Shown: positions 1 to 7,630 of the stretch, piece after piece | How positions within the stretch are numbered: position 1 is the first letter of the stretch | Layout: each line of letters opens with the position of its first letter | From: CAVSCR01 sp963726575 | GTDB taxonomy: Bacteria > Actinomycetota > Actinomycetes > JAHEKZ01 | Assembly (NCBI GenBank): GCA_963726575.1 | Contig: CAVSCR010000007.1 | Coordinates: forward strand, 248,001 to 312,000 | Direction of reading: 5' to 3' | DNA length: 64,000 nt | The notes under the pieces: model-generated | Told to the model about the DNA's origin: nothing | Database searches by the model: none | What the model saw: the letters and a program-made list of their open reading frames with translations, nothing else | Position numbers and translations under genes: made by a program

Positions 1-532
1 GACGCTCGACGCGGTCTGCCCCTGGATGATCCCGTCCAGGCGCCACTGAGTGCCGTCCAACGGACAGGTCCGGAACGGCAGCTGACTCGTTGACGAGATC
101 GACGTGGACGTCATTGGACGTGAGCGTGATCGCGTCGGCTGTGGCGACGAGGCCAGGTGTGGACCCGAGGAGGTCTGCCCACCAACGTTCCTGCTTCATG
201 AGTGCGGGCGAGCACGCCATCTCGGTCTGGCTCATCGGGCCATTGAGGACCAAGGTTCCGTCAGAGAACCCGCCGGGGGCCGACATCGTGTTGCATCCGG
301 CAGACGCCGAGATCCCGTTGGCCGTGAACGACAGACGCAACTGTGAGCCCGGCGCCAAGCGAGGTCCGCCCGAGACGGAGCCGGCGCCGCTGGTGACGAA
401 GGTCTGCCCTCCCAGATCAGGTGGGGTCGTACTCGGTGACCCGCCGCTCCCCGCCGAACTCGCGCCGCAACCGGTCAGGAGCAGGGCACCAGCCATCAAC
501 CAACCGACGTGTCGCCATCCCCGATCACTCAT
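1..532 (-). CDS. META-domain lipoprotein, 3' end outside window, probable frameshift
   Basis: Reading the minus strand from the ATG at 532 gives a short signal peptide ending in a lipobox (LLTGC, Cys at residue 22), so a membrane-anchored exported protein. The body contains SAGCNTMSA followed by a GPMSQTEMAC segment, the hallmark of META (HslJ-like) domains. A second META domain seems to begin at the window edge: the word DGTQWRLDGII is encoded at about 57-25, but one frame away from the first part. Skipping one base near 64-66 joins the frames (DL-PLDGTQW). The uncorrected frame stays open to position 1 but gives unrelated residues. META proteins of this type are of unknown function. It lies codirectionally behind the peptidase gene with an 84-nt gap. 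The family call is good; whether the shift is real or a sequence error is open. Confidence 0.7.
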   Translation of the reverse strand, partial: MSDRGWRHVGWLMAGALLLTGCGASSAGSGGSPSTTPPDLGGQTFVTSGAGSVSGGPRLAPGSQLRLSFTANGISASAGCNTMSAPGGFSDGTLVLNGPMSQTEMACSPALMKQERWWADLLGSTPGLVATADAITLTSNDVHVDLVNESAAVPDLSVGRHSVAPGRDHPGADRVER

Positions 533-616
533 GACGGTGCGACGAAGACCGTCCACCGGTGGTTCCCGAGACCGGCAAGTTGCTGACCGATCGGACCAAG
601 CTCGACTTCAACTACG

Positions 617-1765
617 TCAGGTGGCGAGGCGTTCGCGAATCACTTGATGAGGTAGCGCTGGCGTCCAGTTGCCGTCGCGGCCGGTCATGTCGGCGTTGAC
701 CACCAGGGCATTGACGACGGCTTCCTCGACGGCCTGCACCGCGGCCGCGTAGAACGGATCCATGTGTCCCCAGGGAACGAACTCCAAGGATGCCAACGGG
801 GTGTCGGTCACGTCTGGGAAATGACTGTCGAGCATCCCCGCGCCAGCCGTGGAGAACGCCAGGAAGATGTCACCGGAGAAGTGCCCGCCGGTCGTACCCG
901 TGCGCGCCAGCCCCAGCGGGACGCGTCGCGCCAGCGCCGTGCACTGGCCCGGCAGCAACGGCGCGTCAGTCGCGATGACGACGATGACCGAGCCGGCACC
1001 GGCCGGAGCGGCACGCTCCACGTCTCGACGCCACCAACCTTCGTCGGACAGAGGATTCGCAACGTCGACGTCGCCCATCTGGGCGCCGGCGATCTGCAGC
1101 TCCTCGCGGTCGCCGAAGTTCGCCTGCAGGAACGCTCCGACGTGGTAGGTGGATCCGCCGTGCCTAACGGCGCGGGAAGCAGTGCCACTCCCTCCCTTGA
1201 AGCCGTAGCAGTTCATGCCGGTGCCACCGCCCACTGAACCTTCGGCGACAGCACCCGACCTGGCTGCATCGATGGCTGCGCCGGAGTGCTCGGCGCGCAC
1301 GTGCTCGCCGTTGATGTCGTTGAGGTACCCGTCCCAGGTCTCCGCGACCACTGGGAGCAACCACTGCATCGCCAGGTCGGGTCGGTTCGCCACGACCCAG
1401 TCGACGACACCTCGATGAACCGATCCGACGGCGTGCGTGTTCGTGATCATGACCGGCGAGCTCAGGCCGCCGGTCTCGGACAGCCACGTGGTACCGGTCA
1501 TCTCGCCATTGCCGTTGAGCGAGTACCACCCGGCCGGGCACGCCCGACCGATTCCGTCTCGACCCCGCGGAAGGACCGCCGTCACGCCGGTGCGCACCGG
1601 ACCGTGACCCACGACGAGGTCACCATCGCCCTCGATCAGCGTGACGTAGCCGACCTCGACGCATGGGACGTCGGTGATCGCGTTGTACGGACCGGGCTCC
1701 CCGGCGAAGGGGACGCCGAGGGCTCGGGCCCGAGGCTGTCCCGACGGTGAGTGATCGTTGCTCAT
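617..1765 (-). CDS. P1 family (S58, DmpA-type) aminopeptidase
   Basis: 382 residues, the normal length for the DmpA/P1 family of N-terminal-nucleophile aminopeptidases, which self-cleave to expose a catalytic serine. The diagnostic segment GAVAEGSVGGGTGM is present; the expected self-cleavage is between Gly176 and Ser177. An upstream segment (SSPVMITNTHAVGSV) is also typical of the family. Family members cleave N-terminal residues from peptides or D-/beta-amino-acid amides; the substrate here cannot be told. The ATG at 1765 lies 33 nt after the stop of the upstream HAD gene, so the two are probably cotranscribed. No signal peptide is seen, so it is expected in the cytoplasm. Confidence 0.9.
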   Translation of the reverse strand: MSNDHSPSGQPRARALGVPFAGEPGPYNAITDVPCVEVGYVTLIEGDGDLVVGHGPVRTGVTAVLPRGRDGIGRACPAGWYSLNGNGEMTGTTWLSETGGLSSPVMITNTHAVGSVHRGVVDWVVANRPDLAMQWLLPVVAETWDGYLNDINGEHVRAEHSGAAIDAARSGAVAEGSVGGGTGMNCYGFKGGSGTASRAVRHGGSTYHVGAFLQANFGDREELQIAGAQMGDVDVANPLSDEGWWRRDVERAAPAGAGSVIVVIATDAPLLPGQCTALARRVPLGLARTGTTGGHFSGDIFLAFSTAGAGMLDSHFPDVTDTPLASLEFVPWGHMDPFYAAAVQAVEEAVVNALVVNADMTGRDGNWTPALPHQVIRERLAT

Positions 1766-1798
1766 GGGGTCTCCCAGTCCGCGGTGGCACTGATCCTT

Positions 1799-2602
1799 TC
1801 AGCGCCGGCTGACGGCCTGCCACCAGGTCGGGAGGTCGGCCACGGAGTCCAGGACGACGTCGGGCGTGACGCCGCGCCCCAGGTCGGCCTCGGTGAACTT
1901 GCCCGTGCGCACCAGCACACCGCACAGCCCTGCCACCTGAGCCGCCTCGACGTCGCTGCGAATGTCGTCGCCGACCATGGCGACCTCGCTCAACGGTCGA
2001 CCCACGTGGCGGGCTGCGGCGGCGAAGAAGGTGGGCGAGGGTTTGCCGGAGACGAGAGCTTGGCGATCGGTGGCGAATTCCAGGGCGCGCACGAACGGTC
2101 CGACGTCGAGCACGAGCCCATCGTGGTCGGCCCAGAACCGACTCATGCCGAGTGCGACGAACAGCGGCGCGGGCTGGCGCATGAGATGGCGGAATGCCTG
2201 GTTCATGAGCCGGAAGTCCCACGACTCGCCCAGATCCCCCACGACGACCGCTGCGACGTCACCGTCGTAGTCGGGCGCAACGCTGCGAAGCGGCCCGAGG
2301 TCGTCAACCGACCCGGCCGGCAGGAAGGCGACAACCGGCTCGGCCTTCGTCTGCTCGATCAGCTCGCGCGCTGCAACCACGGGCGTCAGAATCTGTTCCT
2401 CCGTGACCGCGATACCCATGCGGGCGAGCTTGGCCGCCAGGAACGAGCGCGGATGCGAGGTGGTGTTCGTGACGAAGTGCATTGGTACGTCGCGCTCCGC
2501 CAGCCAGACGCACGTCTGCGCGCCGCCGGGGATCGGTTGATCCCCCACGAAGAACACACCGTCGAGATCGAACAGCACTGCTGATGGCGAAGCCGCGCTC
2601 AC
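1799..2602 (-). CDS. HAD-superfamily subclass IIA hydrolase (phosphatase)
   Basis: 267 residues from the GTG at 2602. I prefer this to the upstream ATG because GAGGAGG lies 5 nt before it and homology begins right after. Motif I is FDLDGVFFVG (nucleophile Asp12, general acid Asp14), motif II is FVTNTTSHPR, the motif III lysine is in VSGKPSP, and motif IV is MVGDDIRSD. The large cap between motifs II and III and the terminal LVRTGKF segment place it in the NagD/PGP-like IIA group, whose members remove phosphate from small molecules such as 4-nitrophenyl phosphate, UMP or phosphoglycolate. The natural substrate is not evident. It is divergent from the MDMPI gene (57 bp between starts) and upstream of the P1 peptidase. 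Confidence 0.88.
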   Translation of the reverse strand: MSAASPSAVLFDLDGVFFVGDQPIPGGAQTCVWLAERDVPMHFVTNTTSHPRSFLAAKLARMGIAVTEEQILTPVVAARELIEQTKAEPVVAFLPAGSVDDLGPLRSVAPDYDGDVAAVVVGDLGESWDFRLMNQAFRHLMRQPAPLFVALGMSRFWADHDGLVLDVGPFVRALEFATDRQALVSGKPSPTFFAAAARHVGRPLSEVAMVGDDIRSDVEAAQVAGLCGVLVRTGKFTEADLGRGVTPDVVLDSVADLPTWWQAVSRR

Positions 2603-2647
2603 ACGTGCCTCCTCGCAGTCACTGCAGCCTCGGATCCGGCGGCTGGT

Positions 2648-2653
2648 TAGGGT
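2648..2653 (+). promoter_or_regulatory. -10 element TAGGGT for a leaderless start at 2660
   Basis: TAGGGT fits the actinobacterial -10 consensus TANNNT and ends 6 nt before the ATG at 2660, so transcription should begin at or within a base of the start codon. There is no Shine-Dalgarno sequence. I see no good -35 hexamer at the matching distance. Inferred only. Confidence 0.5.
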
Positions 2654-2659
2654 CGAACT

Positions 2660-3448
2660 ATGCCCGACCAACGTGCACTCCTGTCCGAGCGCCTCGAACG
2701 AGCCCAACTCGCCCTCGACGGTCTCGTCGCCTCCGTGCGTGAGCTGCCGGATGAGCAGGTCATGGAGCCCTCGGCGTTGCCGGGGTGGACGCGCGGGCAC
2801 GTGCTGACGCACGTCGCCCGAAATGCCGACGGCATGGCGAACTTGGCACTGTGGGCGATCACGGGTGAGCCGACGCCGATGTACCCGTCGCGGGAGTCAC
2901 GCGATGCCGACATCGAAGCCGGCGCCAAACGCTGCGCCGCCGACCTCGCCGCGGACCTGACCGAAAGCGGCGACCGCTTCGCGGGCGCATGGACCGGCGT
3001 CACCGCGCTGGACGACGCCGGCCTTCGCGCAGCACTCGGTCGCGCCATGCACCTGGGAGCGCCGTCGCCGCACTCCCCGGCCATCACCGGAGTCACCGCG
3101 CCGCTGGCGAGGCGGCGCGAGATCGAGATCCATCGGGTCGACCTCGGGTTGCCCGGCTACACGGCCGACGACTGGCCGGCTGACTTCGCGATCGAACTGA
3201 TCGACACAGTCGCGCCGACGCGCTCGAGCGACGACGGTCTCGGAGGCGTGGCGCGCTTGGTCGACGACGCCGGAGCAGCGTGGCAGTTGCGACCCGGCAC
3301 TGACACGACCGGCGGCCTCACCCTGCAGGGACCCACATGGCTGCTGGCGACATGGCTGATCGGGCGTCCCGTCGACACATCTGCGCTGCTCGCCATCGAC
3401 GAGCACGGAACCACCCGACAGGCACCCGAGCCGCCCGCCTGGACTTGA
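2660..3448 (+). CDS. Maleylpyruvate isomerase N-terminal (MDMPI/DinB-like) family protein
   Basis: 262 residues. The N-terminal four-helix-bundle domain of mycothiol-dependent enzymes is recognisable from LPGWTRGHVLTHVARNADG, with candidate zinc ligands His47 and His51, and a third at His158 in EIEIHRVDLGL. The C-terminal third resembles the small domain that follows in MDMPI proteins. In the family these histidines bind Zn2+ and the protein conjugates or isomerises substrates with mycothiol, the low-molecular-weight thiol of actinobacteria. The substrate here is unknown: no gentisate or aromatic-degradation genes are nearby, so a true maleylpyruvate isomerase role is unlikely. The start appears leaderless. 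Confidence 0.82.
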   Translation: MPDQRALLSERLERAQLALDGLVASVRELPDEQVMEPSALPGWTRGHVLTHVARNADGMANLALWAITGEPTPMYPSRESRDADIEAGAKRCAADLAADLTESGDRFAGAWTGVTALDDAGLRAALGRAMHLGAPSPHSPAITGVTAPLARRREIEIHRVDLGLPGYTADDWPADFAIELIDTVAPTRSSDDGLGGVARLVDDAGAAWQLRPGTDTTGGLTLQGPTWLLATWLIGRPVDTSALLAIDEHGTTRQAPEPPAWT

Positions 3449-3477
3449 GGACTACGACAAGGTCTCGCGACGGACGT

Positions 3478-4704
3478 TCAAGCTCCTGGCCAGACGTGTC
3501 CGACGTCGGCTCGATAGCTGTTCACCCGCGGCAACATGCCGAGACCCGCTACACCGACCAGCTGCTCACCGCGTCGGTACCCAACGACGACCTCGTCAGT
3601 GATCTCGCCTTCGAGCACCTCGACACCGTCGTCGTCGGCAAGGTTCAGAGCGCCGTACGACTGCAGGCGGATCTCGTACTGGTCTGACCAGAACGCCGGG
3701 ATCGGTTCGAACGCCGTGGCCAACACGTCGTCGTAGCCATCGCCACGCAGGTACGACGCTAGAGCAAGGCCGGCGCGCTTGCCGGTCTCGGTTGGCATGT
3801 TCCAGTGCTCCACGCGGCGCGGAACGTCGTCGAAGCGCGGGTTCGGGAACCGGGCCAGGTCGCCCACCACATGGACGCCGTCCACCGGCTTTCCGTCGGT
3901 CGTCAACACCCGCAATGCGTTGTCCGCCAGGACGCCGTCGCCGACGTCCAGACCGCTGTCCGCCAGCCACTCGGTGTTGCAATGGCTACTGATCGCCTCG
4001 ACCACCACGTCGGCCGGCAACACGCTGCCGTCGGCCAGCTCGACTCCGGTGACGTGTGCGTCTCCGTGGAAGCCCACGATCCCGATGCCCAGATGGAACC
4101 GGACGCCCTTGGCCTCGTGCCGGCGTTGCATCTCCGCACCCAGCAGCGGTCCCAGTGGTCGCACCATCGGATAGGGGTCGATGGCCACGCACACGACCTC
4201 GCAGCCCAGCAGCCGTGCGGTGGCTGCCACCTCGCACCCGATGAAGCCCGCACCGAGCACCACCACGCGGGCGCCTGGCTGCAGCTGTGCGCGCAAGGCC
4301 GCCGCGTCGTCCAAGGTCCGGACGGCATGACGACCAGCCGTCGTAGTGGCAGGCGGACCGGGTAGATCGAGCCGCCGCGAGCGCAGCCCGGTGGCGATCA
4401 CCAGGCCGTCGAAGCTCAGGCGATCACCGTCGGCCATCTGGACGACATGGTCGGCCAAGTCCAGTGACTGCGCACCAGAGCCCAGCCGCCAGTCGACCTC
4501 CCCGAGGACGGCCCGGAGGGGGAAGGCCACCCGCTCGTGCTCGACCTCGGCGGCCAGCACCTCCTTGGACAGTGGCGGACGGTTGTACGGCATGTGGACC
4601 TCGGCACCCACCAGGGCGACCTCACCGGCGAAGCCCGACTTGCGGACCCCTTCAGCTGCCCGCAGGCCGCCCATGCCAGCACCCACTACCACCACCCGCT
4701 GCAC
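3478..4704 (-). CDS. NAD(P)/FAD-dependent ferredoxin reductase
   Basis: 408 residues. The N-terminal FAD-binding Rossmann motif is VVVGAGMGGLRAAE (Gly8, Gly10, Gly13), followed by MPYNRPPLSKEVL, characteristic of the rubredoxin/putidaredoxin-reductase type. A second Rossmann fold for NAD(P)H (VVLGAGFIGCEVA) is near residue 150. A conserved GDLARFPNP segment precedes the WNMPTETGKRAG segment. Such enzymes pass electrons from NAD(P)H to a small ferredoxin. The ferredoxin gene ends 3 nt upstream, so the two form a ready electron-transfer pair. No cytochrome P450 or ring-hydroxylating oxygenase is in the window, so the terminal acceptor must lie elsewhere. Confidence 0.93.
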   Translation of the reverse strand: MQRVVVVGAGMGGLRAAEGVRKSGFAGEVALVGAEVHMPYNRPPLSKEVLAAEVEHERVAFPLRAVLGEVDWRLGSGAQSLDLADHVVQMADGDRLSFDGLVIATGLRSRRLDLPGPPATTTAGRHAVRTLDDAAALRAQLQPGARVVVLGAGFIGCEVAATARLLGCEVVCVAIDPYPMVRPLGPLLGAEMQRRHEAKGVRFHLGIGIVGFHGDAHVTGVELADGSVLPADVVVEAISSHCNTEWLADSGLDVGDGVLADNALRVLTTDGKPVDGVHVVGDLARFPNPRFDDVPRRVEHWNMPTETGKRAGLALASYLRGDGYDDVLATAFEPIPAFWSDQYEIRLQSYGALNLADDDGVEVLEGEITDEVVVGYRRGEQLVGVAGLGMLPRVNSYRADVGHVWPGA

Positions 4705-4707
4705 GGA

Positions 4708-4902
4708 TCAGCCCTCGATCGTGATGGCTTGGACCGGGCAGGCGTCAGCGGCTTCCTCGACCTGGGCGCGGAACGCCTCGTCCGGCTCGTCCTGCAACAC
4801 GAGAAGCTGGTTCGTGCCGGGGTCGATCAGGAACACCTCAGGAGACGCAAAGGCGCACTGCCCGTTGTCCTGGCACTTGTCCCTGTCGACGACGACCTTC
4901 AT
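4708..4902 (-). CDS. 3Fe-4S-type ferredoxin
   Basis: 64 residues. Iron-sulfur ligands are Cys10, Cys16 and Cys55 (CQDNGQC and DACPVQA). The place of the second cysteine of a 4Fe-4S site is taken by Asn13/Gly14, so a [3Fe-4S] cluster is expected, as in the ferredoxins that feed electrons to actinobacterial P450s. It sits 3 nt upstream of the reductase gene and is surely cotranscribed with it. The acidic surface (DEPDEAF) fits docking to a reductase. An electron acceptor is not encoded nearby. Confidence 0.93.
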   Translation of the reverse strand: MKVVVDRDKCQDNGQCAFASPEVFLIDPGTNQLLVLQDEPDEAFRAQVEEAADACPVQAITIEG

Positions 4903-4999
4903 CGACCCTCCGTTTCGGTGACTGCTGATTCTTGCGCATCCGTAGGAGGCAGCCAGCCACCGGTGGTGGCCGATGACGACCGGTTCGACCGGGGGTGAC

Positions 5000-5923
5000 C
5001 TAGTTCGACGTCACGAGCGAGCGCAGCGCTCCGGCGGACGCACTGTCACTGAGTCGGTAGTCGCCACCAGGTCCCATCGGGGAGTCGAAGTAGGTAGCGA
5101 ACTGTGCACCGTTGTTGTGCAGATACGTGCCGACCGCCTTGATCCAGGCGGCTCGCCCGGCGTAGTTGCCCTTCATGACCGTCGAGCCGTACTCGGCGAC
5201 ACCGAACGGCTTCCGTTGGGCACGGCTGAACTTGATCATCGTGTCGAACATGCGCGACGGCGACTCGTACGGGCCGTCAGCGCTCTTGTTGTAGCAATCC
5301 CACCCGAGGACGTCGATCACCGATGACCCCGGGTAGTAGTCCGCGAAATTGCGGTGCGAGAACTTGCTCAGCGTGTAGCACATCAGAATCAGCGTCGCGC
5401 GCAGGTTGGAGTGATGCGCCTTGGCAGCCAGCGCCGCTACGTGCTTCCAGGCTGCGCGGTACTGCGCAGCGGTGAACGCGTGCCTCTCGATGTCGTTCTC
5501 GGGCTCGTGGTAGTACGTCCACCAGATGGTCCGGTTCGTCGGCGCCGTCTTGAACCACTGCGTGAGCTGGGCATCGTGAGAGCCGTTCAAGATCTGGCTA
5601 GGCGGGATGTGGAACGAGACGATGACCGGTCGGTTCACCGAGCCGGCCGGGCCGGGCCACGGCGCGGGTGCGCCGGGGTAGAAGACCCGCACGACATCCA
5701 TGTGGCCGTACTTGGAGTCCGCCCGGCTCACCGCCGAGGACCAGCTCGCCCCGTTCTGGTACACGCTGGCGCCGAAGCCGGTGAAGCCCGCCTTGGCCGT
5801 GGCAGCGCGTGAGGGTGGCGCGACAGTGGTGAGGGCAGCGACCGCCAACCCCAGCAGCGCGACGAAGGCGAACATGAGGTGCCGGGGAAGCCGGCCGACG
5901 GTGCGGCCAACGGTAGAACGCAT
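5000..5923 (-). CDS. Secreted clan-A glycoside hydrolase (GH26-like)
   Basis: 307 residues. A signal peptide runs over about residues 1-41 (basic start, hydrophobic core FAFVALLGLAVAALTTV, cleavage near SRA-AT). The mature part is a single (beta/alpha)8-type domain with the two catalytic acids expected of clan A: Glu140 in TYYHEPEND (acid/base) and Glu244 in PFGVAEYGS (nucleophile). Cell-surface or extracellular polysaccharide hydrolysis is likely; exact substrate (mannan, glucan, other) is not readable. The ATG at 5923 follows AGGAG with a 7-nt spacer. A c-di-AMP riboswitch lies in the leader, so expression probably answers to c-di-AMP, as do cell-wall hydrolases of other actinobacteria. Confidence 0.83.
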   Translation of the reverse strand: MRSTVGRTVGRLPRHLMFAFVALLGLAVAALTTVAPPSRAATAKAGFTGFGASVYQNGASWSSAVSRADSKYGHMDVVRVFYPGAPAPWPGPAGSVNRPVIVSFHIPPSQILNGSHDAQLTQWFKTAPTNRTIWWTYYHEPENDIERHAFTAAQYRAAWKHVAALAAKAHHSNLRATLILMCYTLSKFSHRNFADYYPGSSVIDVLGWDCYNKSADGPYESPSRMFDTMIKFSRAQRKPFGVAEYGSTVMKGNYAGRAAWIKAVGTYLHNNGAQFATYFDSPMGPGGDYRLSDSASAGALRSLVTSN

Positions 5924-5977
5924 GAGTCAACTCCTGAAGGCGAAGGCCACGGCAAGATCACCACCGCGGCCCCGGGT

Positions 5978-5997
5978 GGTTGGTCAACGGACCAACC
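5978..5997 (-). other. Perfect hairpin in the riboswitch-to-gene leader
   Basis: An 8-bp perfect stem (GGTTGGTC with GACCAACC) encloses a 4-nt loop, with a further CCGGG/CCCGG pairing possible just outside. It lies between the riboswitch and the ribosome-binding site of the glycoside hydrolase. There is no U-run after it. It may be the expression platform (terminator or sequestering helix) or simply a leader hairpin. Confidence 0.5.
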
Positions 5998-6027
5998 GGC
6001 CCCGGCGGCACGCTGCCGTTCGGGAGT

Positions 6028-6166
6028 TGGCCCTTCCCTGACGCCTGTGAGGTGAGCTGTCGGGTTCGGGCGGGGAAGGCTGCCCGGCCGCCAGGTTCGG
6101 CGGCTTCACCCCAAGACCTGGTCGCTGCCAGATCGAAGTGGTTCCCCCACTCCTGCCTCTGGTTCG
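6028..6166 (-). ncRNA. c-di-AMP riboswitch (ydaO-yuaA type)
   Basis: Read on the minus strand, the leader shows the conserved blocks of the actinobacterial ydaO-yuaA aptamer in order: GGGGGAACC (6148-6140), GGGGTGAAG (6112-6104), the strongly conserved GAACCCGACAGCTCACC (6067-6051), and CAGGCGTC followed by GGGAAGG. This RNA class binds cyclic di-AMP and usually turns off expression when ligand is high; in actinobacteria it controls resuscitation-promoting factors and other wall hydrolases. Here it stands about 105 nt upstream of a secreted glycoside hydrolase. Boundaries are approximate. I matched the motif from memory; a covariance search would settle it. Confidence 0.85.
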
Positions 6167-6364
6167 GTGGGTGTCGGGTGTCGACACGCTCCTGGTGGTG
6201 CGCCGGGGCGGGAGGCAGGACTCGGCGTCCGCTCGGCGGGCCCTCGGTCTCGGGCCGGGACCAGGTTACGAATCGATCACGCCGAGGGGAAAGTCACGTA
6301 TCGGCGTGGCGCGAAAAGGCTTCTTAAAGGTCGATCCACACGGTCAATTGGGGCACTTCGCCCA

Positions 6365-7042
6365 CTACCGGACGAACGCGAACAGACGGACGCCTCGCTG
6401 GTACGGGAGCGGCGCCCCCGTCAGACGGAAGGTGGCCACGCAGTGGCCCGACTCTTTGTCCGGGTCGTAGCCCGAGTCTGTCGGTGAGTCGAACGCCTCC
6501 TCAGTGAAGCCGGCCTGCATGAACCACTCGCGGATCTGGGGGGTCCTGTCAGGCCCGCGCCGATGCCGGGTCCAGATCACCCTGGCGCCGGGCGTACACA
6601 GTCGCGCCGCGTTGTGCGCTGTGTGCCGGATGTCGTCGTCGGTGATGTTGCCGAAGATTCCGCACAACAGCACCACCTGTGCCGGAACGACCCCGTCATA
6701 GGCGTCGGTGAGGGCGGCGTCGGAACGCACACACTCGATACCGGAGAGGCCGGCGCGGGCAAGCGCACCCCGAGCCACCTCGCAGTTGTAGGGATCCAGA
6801 TCCACGAGCCGTCCGACAACGTCACCTGCGCGGGGGTGATCAGCAAGGGCCGCCACGACGTCGCGCCCTTGACCGGCGCACACGCTGATCAGACGCACGG
6901 TTCCCGGCGGTGCTGCGTCGACCGCCTCCCGAGTTCGCCGCACCACGTCGCGCAAGCGGCGCGACAGTCGGGATTCCGGGTCGTCGTAGTCGCGGTGCCA
7001 ACGCGCCCAGAAGGTGTTCGGATCTGACGCTGGTGGCTGCAC
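6365..7042 (-). CDS. Class I SAM-dependent methyltransferase
   Basis: 225 residues. Motif I of the Rossmann methyltransferase fold is RLISVCAGQGRDVVAAL, followed by an acidic residue at the end of strand 2 (GRLVDLDPYN) and a later VVLLCGIFGNI segment in the motif IV region. The protein is close to a group of stand-alone actinobacterial methyltransferases of unknown substrate. The start is the GTG at 7042, with a TAGTCT element 6 nt upstream and no ribosome-binding site, so the message is probably leaderless. It is divergent from the DinB gene, 59 bp between starts. Confidence 0.8.
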   Translation of the reverse strand: MQPPASDPNTFWARWHRDYDDPESRLSRRLRDVVRRTREAVDAAPPGTVRLISVCAGQGRDVVAALADHPRAGDVVGRLVDLDPYNCEVARGALARAGLSGIECVRSDAALTDAYDGVVPAQVVLLCGIFGNITDDDIRHTAHNAARLCTPGARVIWTRHRRGPDRTPQIREWFMQAGFTEEAFDSPTDSGYDPDKESGHCVATFRLTGAPLPYQRGVRLFAFVR

Positions 7043-7048
7043 GCCGGG

Positions 7049-7054
7049 AGACTA
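7049..7054 (-). promoter_or_regulatory. -10 element TAGTCT for a leaderless start at 7042
   Basis: On the minus strand TAGTCT ends 6 nt before the GTG at 7042, matching TANNNT and the spacing of leaderless actinobacterial genes. There is no Shine-Dalgarno sequence. Confidence 0.5.
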
Positions 7055-7101
7055 CGTTCGACAACGCAATTGCAACAGTCGCGACAGCTTGGGGAGGAAC
7101 C

Positions 7102-7617
7102 ATGCCCACGGACTCAGCAGAGCGGGGGTCCCTGTCGGCCGAGACCGGTGCACTCCTCGCCTCGTTGGACCATCAGCGCGACCACGTACTCGGTGCCCTC
7201 GAGGGTCTCAATGACGCAGATCTGCGACGCCCGCTGCTGCCCTCCGGTTGGACCTGTCTCGGACTCGTTCAGCACCTGGCCCTGGACGTCGAGCGGTTCT
7301 GGTTCCGGGCAGTCGTGGCCGGCGAAACCGTCGAGCTGCTGTCAGGCGACGAAGCGTGGCAGGTGACTGCAGACGTCACGGCCGAGGACGTGTTCAACCG
7401 CTACCGCGACGAGATCCGGCGCGCCAACCGTGTCATCGCTGACACCGCGTTGGACGCCGATCCTGCCTGGTGGCCGCAGGACCTGTTCGGCGACTGGCCG
7501 CCACGCAACTTGCGACGCACCATGCTGCACGTGATCACAGAGACCGCGTGCCATGCCGGCCACCTCGACGCCGCCCGGGAACTCATCGACGGGCGCACCT
7601 GGCTCATCTTGACGTGA
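7102..7617 (+). CDS. DinB-superfamily protein (DUF664, mycothiol-transferase-like)
   Basis: 171 residues from the ATG at 7102, which follows GGGGAGGAAC (strong ribosome-binding site); the open frame extends upstream but without homology. The four-helix bundle shows the expected metal-site histidines in LVQHLALDVERFWF and in HVITETACHAGHLDAARELIDG. Members of this group bind a divalent metal and in actinobacteria are linked to mycothiol-, bacillithiol- or related thiol transfer. The reaction here is unknown. It is the second such fold in the window, after the MDMPI protein at 2660. Confidence 0.85.
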   Translation: MPTDSAERGSLSAETGALLASLDHQRDHVLGALEGLNDADLRRPLLPSGWTCLGLVQHLALDVERFWFRAVVAGETVELLSGDEAWQVTADVTAEDVFNRYRDEIRRANRVIADTALDADPAWWPQDLFGDWPPRNLRRTMLHVITETACHAGHLDAARELIDGRTWLILT

Positions 7618-7630
7618 GCCGGTCACCGGC

